In this document: one piece after another, positions 36,318 through 46,024 of the stretch | Position numbering within the stretch: the stretch's first letter is position 1 | Layout: each line of letters opens with the position of its first letter | DNA from: Spiribacter vilamensis | GTDB taxonomy: Bacteria > Pseudomonadota > Gammaproteobacteria > Nitrococcales > Nitrococcaceae | NCBI RefSeq assembly: GCF_004217415.1 | Contig: NZ_SHLI01000001.1 | Span: 1,958,501-2,022,500, forward strand | Length of the DNA stretch: 64,000 bases | Direction: 5' to 3' | Made by a program: the position numbers and the translations under genes | Notes under the pieces: generated by a model | Seen by the model: only the letters and a program-made list of their open reading frames with translations | Databases searched by the model: none | Told to the model about the DNA's origin: nothing

Positions 36318-37422
36318 TCGGCCCCGTCGGCGTGCCGGAACCCGGCTGACGGCGCTGCTGGCGCTGGTGGTGGGGGTCGCTGGTGCGCCGGCGCCGGCGC
36401 TGGCGGCGGACCCCCCGGCCGCGGCGCCGGAGACCGTGGCATCGGTGCTGATGTACCACCGGGTCGGCAACTCGGACCATCCCGCCACCAATATCACCAC
36501 GGCCCAGTTCCGGGCCCATCTCGATTACCTGCAGGCCAACGACTTCGAGGTCGTGCCACTGGCCCGCGTGGTCGAGGCCATGGAGCTTGGCGAGTCGCTG
36601 CCGCCACGCACCGTCGCCATTACCTTCGATGACGGCTATCGCAGCGTCGGTGACACCGCGCATGGGCTTTTGACCGAACGCGGCTGGCCTTACACGGTAT
36701 TCGTTAATACCGGGCCGGTGGATGCCGGCATGGCCGGCCACATGGATTGGGATCGAATGCGCGAGCTGGCCGCTGACGGGGTACGCTTCGGCAACCACTC
36801 GCAATCCCACAATGCCCTGTTTTTCCGGCGCGAGGGCGAGACGCGGCCCCAGTGGCGCAATCGGATTCGAGCCGATCTGACCGCGGCTCAGGCCCGGTTG
36901 CGCGAAGAGCTCGGTGACGCGGTTCACCAGTCACCCCCGCTGCTGGCCTATCCCTATGGCGAGTACAGCCTCGAACTCATGGACCAGGTCGCCGAGCTCG
37001 GCTTCGTGGCGTTCGGCCAGCAGTCCGGGGCCATTGGCCTGCATGCCAATTACCTTGCGCTGCCGCGGTTCTCGTTCAACGAGCGCTACAGTGATCTCGA
37101 CGGGTTCGCGGTCAAGGTCCGATCGCGGGCGATGCCGGTCACCGCGCAGACACCGCTGGATCCGGTCCGCATGGAGCGGGCGGCGCCTCGCCTGTCCCTG
37201 GCACTGGCGCCGAACACCGACATGCGAACGAGCCAGATGGCCTGCTACTACGAGGGCGAGCGCCTGACGCCGGAGCAACAGGGGGCCGACGGACGCTTCG
37301 TGGTGAAAGGCGAGGCCGATCTGCCGGTCGGTCGCAGTCGTTATAACTGCACGGCGCCGGATGCCGATGGACGCTTTTTCTGGTTCAGCCAGCTGTGGGT
37401 GGTCGGGGACGGCGGGACATGA
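36280..37422 (+). CDS. Polysaccharide deacetylase (carbohydrate esterase 4)
   Basis: A 380-residue exported protein: a basic N-terminus, a hydrophobic core (LTALLALVVGVAG) and an A-x-A cleavage site near residue 42. The NodB-type catalytic domain shows SVLMYHRVG, AITFDDGYRSV (catalytic base and metal aspartates) and GNHSQSHNAL (metal histidines). A C-terminal domain of about 90 residues is of the kind seen in PgaB/IcaB-like enzymes. It would remove acetyl groups from an envelope or secreted sugar polymer. The ATG lies inside the end of the YfaZ-like gene, and its stop overlaps cpdA (ATGA). Confidence 0.88.
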   Translation: MMASLPVSTCSSDRPRRRAGTRLTALLALVVGVAGAPAPALAADPPAAAPETVASVLMYHRVGNSDHPATNITTAQFRAHLDYLQANDFEVVPLARVVEAMELGESLPPRTVAITFDDGYRSVGDTAHGLLTERGWPYTVFVNTGPVDAGMAGHMDWDRMRELAADGVRFGNHSQSHNALFFRREGETRPQWRNRIRADLTAAQARLREELGDAVHQSPPLLAYPYGEYSLELMDQVAELGFVAFGQQSGAIGLHANYLALPRFSFNERYSDLDGFAVKVRSRAMPVTAQTPLDPVRMERAAPRLSLALAPNTDMRTSQMACYYEGERLTPEQQGADGRFVVKGEADLPVGRSRYNCTAPDADGRFFWFSQLWVVGDGGT

Positions 37423-38192
37423 GTGTCGCCCCGCTCAACGGCCCCCGGCTGCTGCAGATCACCGACACCCATCTCTACGCCGATCCCGACGCGGTCCATG
37501 CCGGCGTTGTACCGGAGCGGCGGTTCCGGGCGGTCCTGGCCGCCCTGTCGCCCTGGCTTGCCGATGCGCAGGCGATTCTGCACAGCGGCGACCTGGTCCA
37601 TGACGGCACGCTCGCCGCGTACCAGCGGCTGCACTCGGCGCTGGGGGCGCTCGAGCGCCCGGGTCGGGTCATCCCCGGCAACCATGATGACCGCGAGGCG
37701 CTAGGGTCGGTGTTCGCGAGCGGTCCGATCAGTGCCGCGCGCACACTGGTGGTGGGGGACTGGACGCTGATCGGGCTCGACTCGCTCCAGCCCGGCCGGG
37801 TGACCGGGGCGCTCGCCGACGATGAGCTGGTCGCGCTGGACGCGGCGCTGGCGGCAATGACAACGCCCTGGTGCCTGATCGCCGTGCATCACCCGCCGGT
37901 CCCGGTGGGGACGCCCTGGCTCGACGCCCTTGGCCTCGAACAGCCCGAGCCGCTGTTGCAACGGATCGACGCGGATCCGCGCATTCGTGCGGTGCTTAGC
38001 GGGCACGTGCATACGGCGTCCAGCGCTCGCCGGCACGGGTGCCGCATGCTCACCACGCCCGCGACCGCCGCCCAGTTCCTCGCCGGTGCCGAACGCTTTA
38101 CCACCGACCCCGGCGCGCCCGGGTTTCGCTGGCTGGATCTGCGCGCCGACGGCGGGATCGACACCAGTGTCGTGCGCGTCCCGATGGATTGA
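37419..38192 (+). CDS. cpdA: CpdA/Icc-type cyclic-nucleotide phosphodiesterase
   Basis: Metallophosphoesterase of 257 residues of the CpdA (3',5'-cAMP phosphodiesterase) class. All metal-binding blocks are present in order: LLQITDTHLYAD, ILHSGDLVHDG, VIPGNHDDREAL, IAVHHPPVPVG and AVLSGHVHTA. The ATG at 37419 overlaps the deacetylase stop. No cAMP synthase or receptor is in the window, so cAMP specificity rests on family resemblance. Confidence 0.87.
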   Translation: MSVAPLNGPRLLQITDTHLYADPDAVHAGVVPERRFRAVLAALSPWLADAQAILHSGDLVHDGTLAAYQRLHSALGALERPGRVIPGNHDDREALGSVFASGPISAARTLVVGDWTLIGLDSLQPGRVTGALADDELVALDAALAAMTTPWCLIAVHHPPVPVGTPWLDALGLEQPEPLLQRIDADPRIRAVLSGHVHTASSARRHGCRMLTTPATAAQFLAGAERFTTDPGAPGFRWLDLRADGGIDTSVVRVPMD

Positions 38193-38267
38193 TCGGTTGC
38201 ACTTTCCAGTCCCCGGTACGGTCTTTACGCTTGCAGGGTTAAACAATACTTGATGGAGGTTAGCGCG

Positions 38268-38438
38268 ATGGAATATCGCTCGTGGATGTGTGTGGTCTGT
38301 GGCTGGATCTACGAAGAGGAAGACGGACTGCCCGATGAGGGCATCGAGCCCGGTACGCGCTGGGAGGACATTCCCGATGACTTTGCCTGCCCGGAGTGCG
38401 GGGCCGGTAAGTCCGATTTCGAGATGATCGAGATCTGA
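38268..38438 (+). CDS. rubA: Rubredoxin
   Basis: A 56-residue one-iron electron carrier. The four iron ligands are C8 and C11 (MCVVCGWIY) and C41 and C44 (CPECG). The ATG at 38268 is set by GGAGGT at 38255-38260; an upstream in-frame ATG at 38250 would overlap the ribosome-binding site. It lies two bases before thiE; the order rubredoxin-thiE-hemL is common in gammaproteobacteria. Confidence 0.96.
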   Translation: MEYRSWMCVVCGWIYEEEDGLPDEGIEPGTRWEDIPDDFACPECGAGKSDFEMIEI

Positions 38439-38440
38439 GC

Positions 38441-39076
38441 ATGACCCACTCTATCGCCGGGCTCTATGTCATCACCGACGCACGCCAGCCCCGGCCGGTG
38501 CCGCTGGAGACCGCGGTGGCGGCGACGCTGCGCGGCGGGGCACGGGTTATACAGTACCGTGACAAATCCGATGACGCCGCGCGCCGGCAGCGCGAGGCGG
38601 CGGGCGTTGCGGCGCAGTGCCGGGAGGTGGATGCCTGTTTCATCGTCAACGACGATGTCGAACTGGCGCGCGCCGTGGATGCCGACGGCGTCCACATGGG
38701 TCGGGACGACGGCGACGTGGCGGCGGTCCGTGCGGCGCTGGGTCCGGATCGGTGGGTGGGCGTGTCCTGCTACGGCGATCTGGACCGCGCCCGTGCGGCG
38801 ATCGACGCCGGTGCCGACTACCTGGCCTTCGGCAGTATGTATCCCTCGCCGACCAAGCCCGAGGCGGCGGTGGTTCCGCTGTCGATCTTCGCCGCGGCGC
38901 GGGCGTTGACCGATCGGCCGTTGGTGGCCATCGGTGGCATCAATGCCGACAACATCGCCGAAGTGACGGCGGCCGGGGCGGACGCGGTCGCGGTGGTGAA
39001 CGCCGTTTCCGGGGCGGCGGACATCGAGGCGGCGACCGCCGATCTGATTGCCCGGGGTTTTGGAGAACAGTCATGA
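38441..39076 (+). CDS. thiE: Thiamine-phosphate synthase
   Basis: TIM-barrel enzyme of 211 residues that joins the pyrimidine and thiazole phosphates into thiamine monophosphate. Typical stretches: [76 protein letters not shown] and [14 protein letters not shown] 38441; its stop overlaps hemL (ATGA). Confidence 0.96.
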   Translation: MTHSIAGLYVITDARQPRPVPLETAVAATLRGGARVIQYRDKSDDAARRQREAAGVAAQCREVDACFIVNDDVELARAVDADGVHMGRDDGDVAAVRAALGPDRWVGVSCYGDLDRARAAIDAGADYLAFGSMYPSPTKPEAAVVPLSIFAAARALTDRPLVAIGGINADNIAEVTAAGADAVAVVNAVSGAADIEAATADLIARGFGEQS

Positions 39077-40356
39077 CGAGTCGATCCGAACCGCTTTTCG
39101 AACAGGCCAGCGAGTACCTTGTCGGCGGCGTCAACTCCGCGGTACGCGCGTTCCGGGCCGTGGGCGGTACGCCGGTTTTCATGCAGCGCGGCGAAGGCGC
39201 CTGGATCGAGGATGTCGATGGCAAGCAGTACGTGGATTACGTGCTCTCCTACGGGCCGCTCGCCATCGGCCATGCCCACCCGGATGTCGTGCGGGCCATC
39301 GCCGATACCGCGGCCCGGGGCACGAGCTTTGGCGCGCCCACCGAGCTGGAGACCGAGCTTGCCATGAAGGTCCGGGAGATCATGCCCGGTATCGAGCGCC
39401 TGCGCATGGTCAACTCCGGCACCGAGGCGTGCATGAGCGCGGTGCGCCTGGCGCGTGGCTATACCGGTCGCGATCGGGTGCTGAAATTCCGCGGCAACTA
39501 CCACGGCCATGTCGATGCCCTGCTGGTCGAGGCCGGCTCCGGCGTGCTGACCCTGGGGATCCCCGGTTCCCCGGGCGTGCCGGCGGCGGTGACCGAGACC
39601 ACGCTGACCGCCCCCTACAACGACATCGATGCCGTCCGCCAGATCTTCGCCGAGTACGGCGACAGCATTGCGGCGGTGCTGGTGGAGCCGGTCTCCGGCA
39701 ACATGAACTGCGTGCCGGCGCTGCCCTCGTTCCTGCAGGGCCTGCGCGAGGTCTGTGACGAGAGCGGTGCCCTGCTGGTTTTCGACGAGGTGATGAGCGG
39801 CTTCCGGGCGGCCCTCGGCGGGGCGCAGGCGTGGTACGGCATTTATCCGGACCTCACCTGCCTGGGCAAGGTCATCGGTGGTGGCCTGCCGACGGCCGCC
39901 CTTGGCGGGCGCGCCGACGTCATGGACTGGCTCGCGCCCACCGGGCCGGTCTACCAGGCCGGGACCCTGTCGGGTAATCCGCTGGCGATGGCCAGTGGCC
40001 TGGCCACCCTCACGGCGCTCTCGAAGCCCGGGGTCCACGCCGATGCCGTGGCCTGGACTGAACGGCTGCTCGCCGGACTGCGCGAACGGGCGGCGAGTGC
40101 GGGGGTGCCGCTGCTCACGCACCAGGCCGGCACCATGTTCGGGCTGTTTTTCACCGACAGCGATTCGGTGGTCGGTTTCGAGGATGTCGCGGCCTGTGAT
40201 GGTGATCGCTTCGTGCGATTCTTCCACGGCATGCTCGAGGCCGGCGTCTACCTGGCGCCCTCGGCGTTCGAGGCGGGGTTCGTGTCGACCGCCCATGATG
40301 AAACCGCTCTCCAGCACACGCTGGATGCGGCAGAGCGGGTGTTCGCCGATCTGTGA
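39073..40356 (+). CDS. hemL: Glutamate-1-semialdehyde 2,1-aminomutase
   Basis: PLP enzyme of 427 residues that makes 5-aminolevulinate in the C5 route to heme. The opening [23 protein letters not shown] is diagnostic. The PLP lysine is K266 in [11 protein letters not shown], and [15 protein letters not shown] and FDEVMSGFR hold cofactor contacts. The ATG at 39073 overlaps the thiE stop; the stop overlaps the GTG of the next gene. Together with hemN and hemJ it gives three heme-synthesis genes in the window. Confidence 0.97.
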   Translation: MTSRSEPLFEQASEYLVGGVNSAVRAFRAVGGTPVFMQRGEGAWIEDVDGKQYVDYVLSYGPLAIGHAHPDVVRAIADTAARGTSFGAPTELETELAMKVREIMPGIERLRMVNSGTEACMSAVRLARGYTGRDRVLKFRGNYHGHVDALLVEAGSGVLTLGIPGSPGVPAAVTETTLTAPYNDIDAVRQIFAEYGDSIAAVLVEPVSGNMNCVPALPSFLQGLREVCDESGALLVFDEVMSGFRAALGGAQAWYGIYPDLTCLGKVIGGGLPTAALGGRADVMDWLAPTGPVYQAGTLSGNPLAMASGLATLTALSKPGVHADAVAWTERLLAGLRERAASAGVPLLTHQAGTMFGLFFTDSDSVVGFEDVAACDGDRFVRFFHGMLEAGVYLAPSAFEAGFVSTAHDETALQHTLDAAERVFADL

Positions 40357-42221
40357 GCGGGCTCGAATCAGCGCTTGAGCCGCTCTTCGAGTGGCTCTCG
40401 GTCAACCCGGGCTGGACCGGGCTGATCATTGGCCTGATTGCGCTAACCGAGTCGCTGGCGCTGGTAGGGCTGATCGTCCCCGGCGCCATCCTGATGTTCC
40501 TGGCCGGCGCCGCCGTGGGTGGCAGCAACATCCCGATCCTGCCCATGCTGCTCTGGGCGATGGCCGGCGCGATTATCGGCGACAGCCTCAGCTACTGGCT
40601 GGGGCGCCACTATCGCGACCGGCTGCGCACCCTGCCGCTGATCCGCCGCTACCCGCAGGCGCTGGACCGCGCCGAACGGCTGTTTCGGCAGCATGGCGGC
40701 AAGAGCGTGGTTCTGGGGCGTTTCATCGGCCCCGTGCGCCCGGTGATTCCCGCCGTGGTCGGCATGCTGGGCATGCCGCCGGGGCGCTTCTTCTTCGCCA
40801 ACGTGAGCTCGGCCCTGGGCTGGGCGCCCGCCTATCTGCTGCCCGGTATCGTGTTCGGCGCCTCGGTCGTCCTCGCCATGGAGGTCATGGGCCGGCTGGT
40901 CGCCTGGCTGGTGCTCGGCTTCGGTGGCTTTCTGCTGCTGCGCTGGCTTATCCCGCGCGTCGATCGGCCGCTGCGCCTCGCCGGTAACCGACTGGCGCGG
41001 GCCATTGGTCGGCACCCGCCGCCGGGGCAGTGGCAGCGTTGGTTGTTGCCGCTTCATGCCGCCGTTCGTGCGCTCCGTCACCGGCAGGGGTGGCTCTGGT
41101 GGCTGGCGCTCGTGGCGGGCCTGACAACGCTCAGCCGCGCGGTGATTGTATCTGCACCGTCGGGCTGGGAGCGCGGACTGGTCGCCCTGTTCAATGCCCA
41201 GCGTACCGAGGCGCTACAGACGATCGGGTGGACGCTGACACAGGCGGGCGGGCTGTTGCCGGTCACCGCCGCGGTGCTCACCCTGTTCGCCGTCCTCCGG
41301 CACCGCGGTGAGGAGCGGCGCGCACGTTACGCCCTGCTGAGCGTCTCGCTCGCGGTGATCACCGGGCTGGCGCTGAAGGGGCTGATCGGACTGCCCCGTC
41401 CGTCGGGACTGGCGACGACCGGCGACTGGGGGTCGGCCTTCCCCAGCGTCCACAGCGCGGCGATCGCGGCACTGGTAACGGCGTGGATAACACTGCTGCC
41501 CTGGCGGGCCCTGATTGCCCGGCGCGTGACCCTGGCGCTGGGCGGTGTGCTGGTGGGAGCGGTATCGATATCCCGCCTGCTGCTCGGGGTGCACTGGCCG
41601 CTCGATATCGTCGCCGGCCTGGGGCTGGGTATCGTTTTCGGTGCGCTGCCGGCGCTTGTCGATGGCGGTGCTCGGCAGCCGGTGCGCTTTCCGGCGGCGG
41701 TGAGCCTCTCCGCCGGGGTGCTGCTGGCGGTCACGGCCGCTGTCACCGTGCTCGACTGGCCGGATACCCGCGCGCATTACCCCTCGCGCGCGGATTTGCC
41801 GGCACCGAGCAGCGAACGGCTTGGCCTGGCGGGTCCGGGAGCGCCGTTCGTCGCGGCGGCCACCGCCGACGGGCACGGCGTCGTCGCCGACGACGGGGCG
41901 TGGAACGCGCCGCCGCCGTGGCGCTGGAACACGCTGCTGCGCTGGATCAGCCCGCGGCCGGATGCCGCCAGGCTGCCGGTGCTGCCGCGCTGGCATGAGG
42001 GCCGGCTGCCCGACCGCGTGTTCATTCGCTGGGATGTCGATCCGCGTCAGCGGTGGGTGTTGCGGATCTGGCGGGCGGAAACGCCGGCGGGTGAAACGCG
42101 TTCGTTGATCCACCTCGAGCGTGAAGTAATCCGCCCCGGTGTCCTTTTGCCGAGGCTGCGCCGCCACCGCCCGGAGCCGGCGGCGATCGAATCACTGGGG
42201 ATCGGCGAGGCGCGCCAGTAG
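40353..42221 (+). CDS. DedA / PAP2 phosphatase / LssY_C fusion membrane protein
   Basis: A 622-residue three-part protein. Residues about 15-200 are a DedA (VTT) domain ([35 protein letters not shown]). Residues about 230-440 are a PAP2 phosphatase with its three motifs: [16 protein letters not shown] (valine where the family usually has glycine) and [16 protein letters not shown]. The last ~130 residues are an LssY_C-type domain. DedA proteins move or flip lipids and PAP2 enzymes dephosphorylate lipid carriers, so recycling of a phospholipid or undecaprenyl carrier is plausible. The GTG overlaps the hemL stop; the 3' end overlaps mpl by 30 bp. Confidence 0.88.
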   Translation: MSGLESALEPLFEWLSVNPGWTGLIIGLIALTESLALVGLIVPGAILMFLAGAAVGGSNIPILPMLLWAMAGAIIGDSLSYWLGRHYRDRLRTLPLIRRYPQALDRAERLFRQHGGKSVVLGRFIGPVRPVIPAVVGMLGMPPGRFFFANVSSALGWAPAYLLPGIVFGASVVLAMEVMGRLVAWLVLGFGGFLLLRWLIPRVDRPLRLAGNRLARAIGRHPPPGQWQRWLLPLHAAVRALRHRQGWLWWLALVAGLTTLSRAVIVSAPSGWERGLVALFNAQRTEALQTIGWTLTQAGGLLPVTAAVLTLFAVLRHRGEERRARYALLSVSLAVITGLALKGLIGLPRPSGLATTGDWGSAFPSVHSAAIAALVTAWITLLPWRALIARRVTLALGGVLVGAVSISRLLLGVHWPLDIVAGLGLGIVFGALPALVDGGARQPVRFPAAVSLSAGVLLAVTAAVTVLDWPDTRAHYPSRADLPAPSSERLGLAGPGAPFVAAATADGHGVVADDGAWNAPPPWRWNTLLRWISPRPDAARLPVLPRWHEGRLPDRVFIRWDVDPRQRWVLRIWRAETPAGETRSLIHLEREVIRPGVLLPRLRRHRPEPAAIESLGIGEARQ

Positions 42222-43535
42222 CCGGTCGTGGATGCCCCCGAAGGCGCCGTTGCTCATGATCACCACGGTATCGCCGCGGCGGGCGGCGCTCGCGACCTGC
42301 CCGATCAGGGTCTCGATGTCGGCGGCGGTCCGGCCCCGTGCACCGAGCGGTGCGAGGGCGTCGGCGACATCCCAGCCGAGATCCGGCGGCGCGAGCACGA
42401 ACGACTGGTCGGCCGTGGCCAGCGCCTGGCCCAGCCGGTCACGATGGACGCCCTGGCGCATGGTATTGGAGCGCGGCTCGACCACCGCGATCAGTTGGCC
42501 ATCGCCGCCTTCGGCGGCCAGTGCCTCGAGGGTGGCGGCGATCGCGGTGGGGTGATGGGCAAAGTCGTCGAGCACCTGCACACCCCCTGCCTCACCGCGC
42601 CATTGCAGACGGCGACGGACCCCCTTGAACCGGGACAGCGCGTCCAGGCCTGCGTCCATGGTGATGCCGGCATGCCGGGCGGCGAGCAGGGCCGCTGCGG
42701 TGTTCATGGCGTTGTGACGGCCGGGCAGCGGCGGAGTCCACTGCCAGTCACCGAGCTGCCAGTCGTTGCCATCGGGCGTCAGTCGATGAGCGGCGTCGGC
42801 CGCGGTCCCGAAGCCGATCCGCTCGCTCCAGCAGCCGGCGTCGAGGACCCGGGCGAGGGCCGGGTCGTCGGTGTTGACGACGATCCCGCCATTGCCGGGG
42901 ACGGTGCGCACCAGGTGCTGGAACTGGCGCTCGATGGCCGCCAGATCGGGAAAGATGTCGGCATGATCGAACTCGAGATTGTTCAGCACCAGGGTCCGGG
43001 GCCGGAAGTGCACGAACTTCGAGCGCTTGTCGAAAAACGCGGTGTCGTACTCATCCGCCTCGATCACGAAAAAGGGTGCCTGTCCCAAACGCGCCGGGGT
43101 GTCGAAGTTCTCGGGCACGCCACCGATCAGAAACCCGGGCTCGAGGCCGGCCGACTCGAGGAGCCAGGCCACGAGGCTCGCGGTGGTGGTCTTGCCATGG
43201 GTGCCGGCGACGGCGATGACCCAGCGCTCGTGGAGGATGTGCCGCGCCAGCCAGTCCGGTCCGGAGTGGTAGTCGAGTCCGCGATCGAGCACCGCCTCCA
43301 CGGCCGGGTTGCCCCGCGACAGGGCGTTGCCGATGACGACCTGGTCGACGCGGTCGGCATGGACCAGTCGCTCATAGCCCTCGTGGACCTCGACGCCGGC
43401 GGCCGCGAGGACATCGCTCATGGGCGGATAGAGCGGGCCGTCCTGTCCACTGACCCGGTAGCCCGCCTCGCGGGCGAGCAGCGCCAGCCCGGCCATGAAT
43501 GTCCCGCCAATGCCGAGGACGTGAACATGCCTCAT
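42192..43535 (-). CDS. mpl: UDP-MurNAc:tripeptide ligase (murein recycling)
   Basis: Mur-ligase of 447 residues that reattaches recycled L-Ala-gamma-D-Glu-meso-DAP to UDP-MurNAc. The ATG at 43535 gives MRHVHVLGIGGTFMAGLALLA, the Mpl opening. VAGTHGKTTTASLVAWLLE is the ATP loop, VIEADEYDTAFFDKRSKFVH the Mpl-type metal motif, and VLDDFAHHPTAIAATLEAL the C-terminal domain. Its start overlaps the stop of an unknown membrane protein (ATGA). anmK at 61.8 kb is a second murein-recycling gene. Confidence 0.95.
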   Translation of the reverse strand: MRHVHVLGIGGTFMAGLALLAREAGYRVSGQDGPLYPPMSDVLAAAGVEVHEGYERLVHADRVDQVVIGNALSRGNPAVEAVLDRGLDYHSGPDWLARHILHERWVIAVAGTHGKTTTASLVAWLLESAGLEPGFLIGGVPENFDTPARLGQAPFFVIEADEYDTAFFDKRSKFVHFRPRTLVLNNLEFDHADIFPDLAAIERQFQHLVRTVPGNGGIVVNTDDPALARVLDAGCWSERIGFGTAADAAHRLTPDGNDWQLGDWQWTPPLPGRHNAMNTAAALLAARHAGITMDAGLDALSRFKGVRRRLQWRGEAGGVQVLDDFAHHPTAIAATLEALAAEGGDGQLIAVVEPRSNTMRQGVHRDRLGQALATADQSFVLAPPDLGWDVADALAPLGARGRTAADIETLIGQVASAARRGDTVVIMSNGAFGGIHDRLLARLADPQ

Positions 43536-44038
43536 GCGCCGGACGCCATGCGTACGAAGGCACTGCCGCCGAAGACATAGGCGAGGGTGATGCCGATGCT
43601 GAGCGGACCGGTCATCGCCAGGGCAGCCTTGAGGATGTGATTGACGACGGCGATATTCCAGACGAGCAGCGCCAGAAACGCCAGCGCACCGATGGCCGTG
43701 GCCTCGTCGGGTCTGCCGATCAGTAGCAGGATCGGCAGACCCACCACCGATATGAAGGCATCGGTGGCGAACAGCGCGGTGGCGCTCTGGACGAACCGCG
43801 GCGCGTATCCCCGCAGCCACAGGGCAATCGCCAGAAAGACCAGGTTGTAGCCGGCGAGCAGCCCGATCTGCAGGAGCGGATTGGTGTCGGGCGTAAAGCG
43901 CTGGATGACGGGGACGTTGATCGCCGCGGTCAGGGCGATCGCGGCGCCCATGAGACCGGTGGAAAAGGGCAGATCCTGCGGGCCGGCACGAAGCGTGACG
44001 AGCCCCAGAACCGGCTGGATGACGCGATTTGCGGACAT
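43532..44038 (-). CDS. Membrane protein of unknown function, co-transcribed with mpl
   Basis: A 168-residue protein with four to five hydrophobic helices (about 25-45, 55-78, 85-108, 115-140, 145-162) and few charges. No family or motif is recognised. Its stop overlaps the mpl start by ATGA, so it is translated with mpl. A murein-related role is only a guess from that link. The upstream 132 bp, shared with pfp on the other strand, show no convincing promoter for it. Confidence 0.75.
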   Translation of the reverse strand: MSANRVIQPVLGLVTLRAGPQDLPFSTGLMGAAIALTAAINVPVIQRFTPDTNPLLQIGLLAGYNLVFLAIALWLRGYAPRFVQSATALFATDAFISVVGLPILLLIGRPDEATAIGALAFLALLVWNIAVVNHILKAALAMTGPLSIGITLAYVFGGSAFVRMASGA

Positions 44039-44170
44039 TGTGTCGACTGCCTGCGGTTACCTGGAGGTGCCGCCGATGGTACCTGCTCGCGCGGGCGGCG
44101 TCGCGAGCGGGCCGCCGCGCCGACGAGTTGGTAGACTCGCGGATCTGATCAGGACAGAGGGGGAGTTCAC

Positions 44171-45430
44171 ATGCATGCCAGAAACGCCTTTTACGCCCAG
44201 TCCGGCGGCGTCACCGCGGTCATCAACGCCAGTGCCGCCGGGGTCATCGAGGCCGCACGCGAGCATCCCGAGGCGATCGGGACCGTCTATGCCGGGGCCA
44301 ACGGCATTCTCGGTGCGCTCCACGAGGAGCTCATCGACACCGCTCGCGAGTCGGCGGAGACCATCGCCGCACTGCGCTACACGCCGGCGGGGGCCTTCGG
44401 CTCCGCGCGCTACAAGATGAAGGGGCTGGAGGAAAACCGCGCCGAGTACGAGCGCCTGATCGAGGTGTTCCGGGCCCACAACATCGGTTATTTCTTCTAT
44501 AACGGCGGCGGTGATTCCCAGGACACCGCGCACAAGGTCTCGCAGCTGGGCGAAGCCATGGGCTACCCGATCACCTGCATCGGTGTTCCCAAGACCGTGG
44601 ATAACGACCTGCCGGTGACCGATACCTGTCCCGGCTTCGGCTCGGTGGCCAAGTACATCGCGGTGTCGACGCGCGAGGCCGGGCTCGACGTCGCCTCCAT
44701 GGCGGAGACATCGACCCGGGTGTTCATCCTCGAGACCATGGGGCGGCACGCCGGCTGGATCGCCGCCGCCTCGGCCCTGGCGCGGGACCGGGACGACGCC
44801 CCGCCGCATGTCATCCTGCTGCCCGAGGTGCCGCTCGACGAACAGCGCTTCCTGGCCCGGGTGCAGGCCTGTGTGGAGCGGATCGGCTACTGCGTGGTGG
44901 TGGTCTCCGAAGGGCTGCGAACCGCTAATGGCGAATTCGTCGCCGACCAGGGCACGCGCGATGCCTTCGGCCATGCCCAGCTCGGCGGTGTCGCGCCGGC
45001 GGTGGCGTCGATGGTGCGCGATCACCTGGGCTACAAGTATCACTATGCCATCGCCGACTATCTGCAGCGGGCCGCGCGCCACATCGCCTCCGCGACCGAC
45101 GTGGAGCAGGCCCATGCGCTGGGGCGGGCCGCGGTGGAGCTGGCGCTCGCCGGGCATAACGCGGTCATGCCGACCGTCGTGCGCGACGCCGACAGCCCTT
45201 ATCGCTGGCACGTGGGTCAGGTGCCGCTGGAGACGGTGGCCAATCGCGAGGCGAAGATGCCCCCCGAGTACATCGACGCCGATGGGCTGTTCGTCACCGA
45301 GGCCGCATTGCGCTACCTGCGCCCGCTCATCGCCGGCGAGGACTACCCGCCCTATCGCGACGGCCTGCCCGAGTACGCCCGCCTGCGCGGCGAGCGCGTG
45401 GCGCGCCGGTGTCCGCCGTTCGGGGACTGA
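44171..45430 (+). CDS. pfp: Pyrophosphate-dependent 6-phosphofructokinase
   Basis: Phosphofructokinase of 419 residues. The phosphate-donor site reads GGGDSQDTA and the next block VPKTVDNDL. Aspartate at the position equivalent to G104 and lysine at that of G124 (E. coli PfkA numbering) are the marks of PPi as donor. The D103 position is glycine here. [11 protein letters not shown] and [15 protein letters not shown] follow. The enzyme is reversible and would serve glycolysis and gluconeogenesis. ATG 44171 sits behind AGAGGGGGAG (44156-44165). No promoter is convincing in the 132 bp upstream. Confidence 0.92.
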   Translation: MHARNAFYAQSGGVTAVINASAAGVIEAAREHPEAIGTVYAGANGILGALHEELIDTARESAETIAALRYTPAGAFGSARYKMKGLEENRAEYERLIEVFRAHNIGYFFYNGGGDSQDTAHKVSQLGEAMGYPITCIGVPKTVDNDLPVTDTCPGFGSVAKYIAVSTREAGLDVASMAETSTRVFILETMGRHAGWIAAASALARDRDDAPPHVILLPEVPLDEQRFLARVQACVERIGYCVVVVSEGLRTANGEFVADQGTRDAFGHAQLGGVAPAVASMVRDHLGYKYHYAIADYLQRAARHIASATDVEQAHALGRAAVELALAGHNAVMPTVVRDADSPYRWHVGQVPLETVANREAKMPPEYIDADGLFVTEAALRYLRPLIAGEDYPPYRDGLPEYARLRGERVARRCPPFGD

Positions 45431-45437
45431 CCCGAAC
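45418..45437 (+). repeat. Hairpin across the pfp stop codon
   Basis: GTTCGGG (45418-45424) pairs with CCCGAAC (45431-45437) around a six-base loop that holds the pfp stop codon. There is no T-run after it. It overlaps the -35 of the ppa promoter. It may slow transcription or protect the pfp message end. Confidence 0.5.
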
Positions 45438-45455
45438 CCGACCGCGGCGTATACT
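45427..45455 (+). promoter_or_regulatory. ppa promoter
   Basis: CTGACC (45427-45432), 17 bp, TATACT (45450-45455): good spacing and a strong -10. It begins inside the pfp stop codon and reads into ppa (ATG 45492, AGGAGG at 45481-45486). Confidence 0.65.
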
Positions 45456-45491
45456 CCACGGCATTCAGCACATCGACATCAGGAGGTTTTC

Positions 45492-46019
45492 ATGGCCTAC
45501 GAGGGCATCGACGCCGGCAAGAAGCTGCCGGACGACATCAATATCATCATCGAGATCCCGGCCAACGCCGATCCCGTCAAGTACGAGGTGGACAAGGACT
45601 CCGGCGCCATCATGGTCGACCGCTTCATGGGTACGTCGATGCGCTATCCGGCCAACTACGGCTATATCCCCGACACGCTCTGCGGTGATGGCGATCCGCT
45701 CGACGCGCTCGTGGTCACGCCGTTCCCGCTCGCGATCGGTTCGGTCATCCGCTGCCGCCCCGTGGGGGTGCTGGAGATGGCCGACGAGGGCGGTGAGGAT
45801 GCCAAGCTGCTGTGCGTGCCGATCAGCAAGCTCACCCCGATCTACGACCGGGTCAACGGCCCGGATGACCTGCCGCCGCTGCTGCTCGAGCAGATCGGTC
45901 ACTTCTTCGAGCGCTACAAGGATCTCGAGCCGGGCAAGTGGGTCAAGGTGAACGGCTGGAAGGGTTATGACGCCGCCGTGGCCGAGATCAACGACTCGAT
46001 CAAGCGCTTCGGCGGCTGA
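45492..46019 (+). CDS. ppa: Inorganic pyrophosphatase, family I
   Basis: Soluble family I pyrophosphatase of 175 residues. Active-site stretches: [42 protein letters not shown] (metal aspartates) and [17 protein letters not shown]. It drives biosynthesis by removing PPi, the very substrate of the neighbouring Pfp. It has its own promoter and a strong ribosome-binding site, which suggests higher or separate expression. Confidence 0.97.
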   Translation: MAYEGIDAGKKLPDDINIIIEIPANADPVKYEVDKDSGAIMVDRFMGTSMRYPANYGYIPDTLCGDGDPLDALVVTPFPLAIGSVIRCRPVGVLEMADEGGEDAKLLCVPISKLTPIYDRVNGPDDLPPLLLEQIGHFFERYKDLEPGKWVKVNGWKGYDAAVAEINDSIKRFGG

Positions 46020-46024
46020 TCGAC

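Noticed and set aside
38818..40317. Minus-strand frame (499 codons) opposite hemL
   Set aside because: hemL is unmistakable; the antisense frame has no recognisable domain.
44039..44170. Promoter for pfp in the mpl-pfp divergent gap
   Set aside because: TAGACT near 44141 resembles a -10 but has no acceptable -35, so I did not list it.
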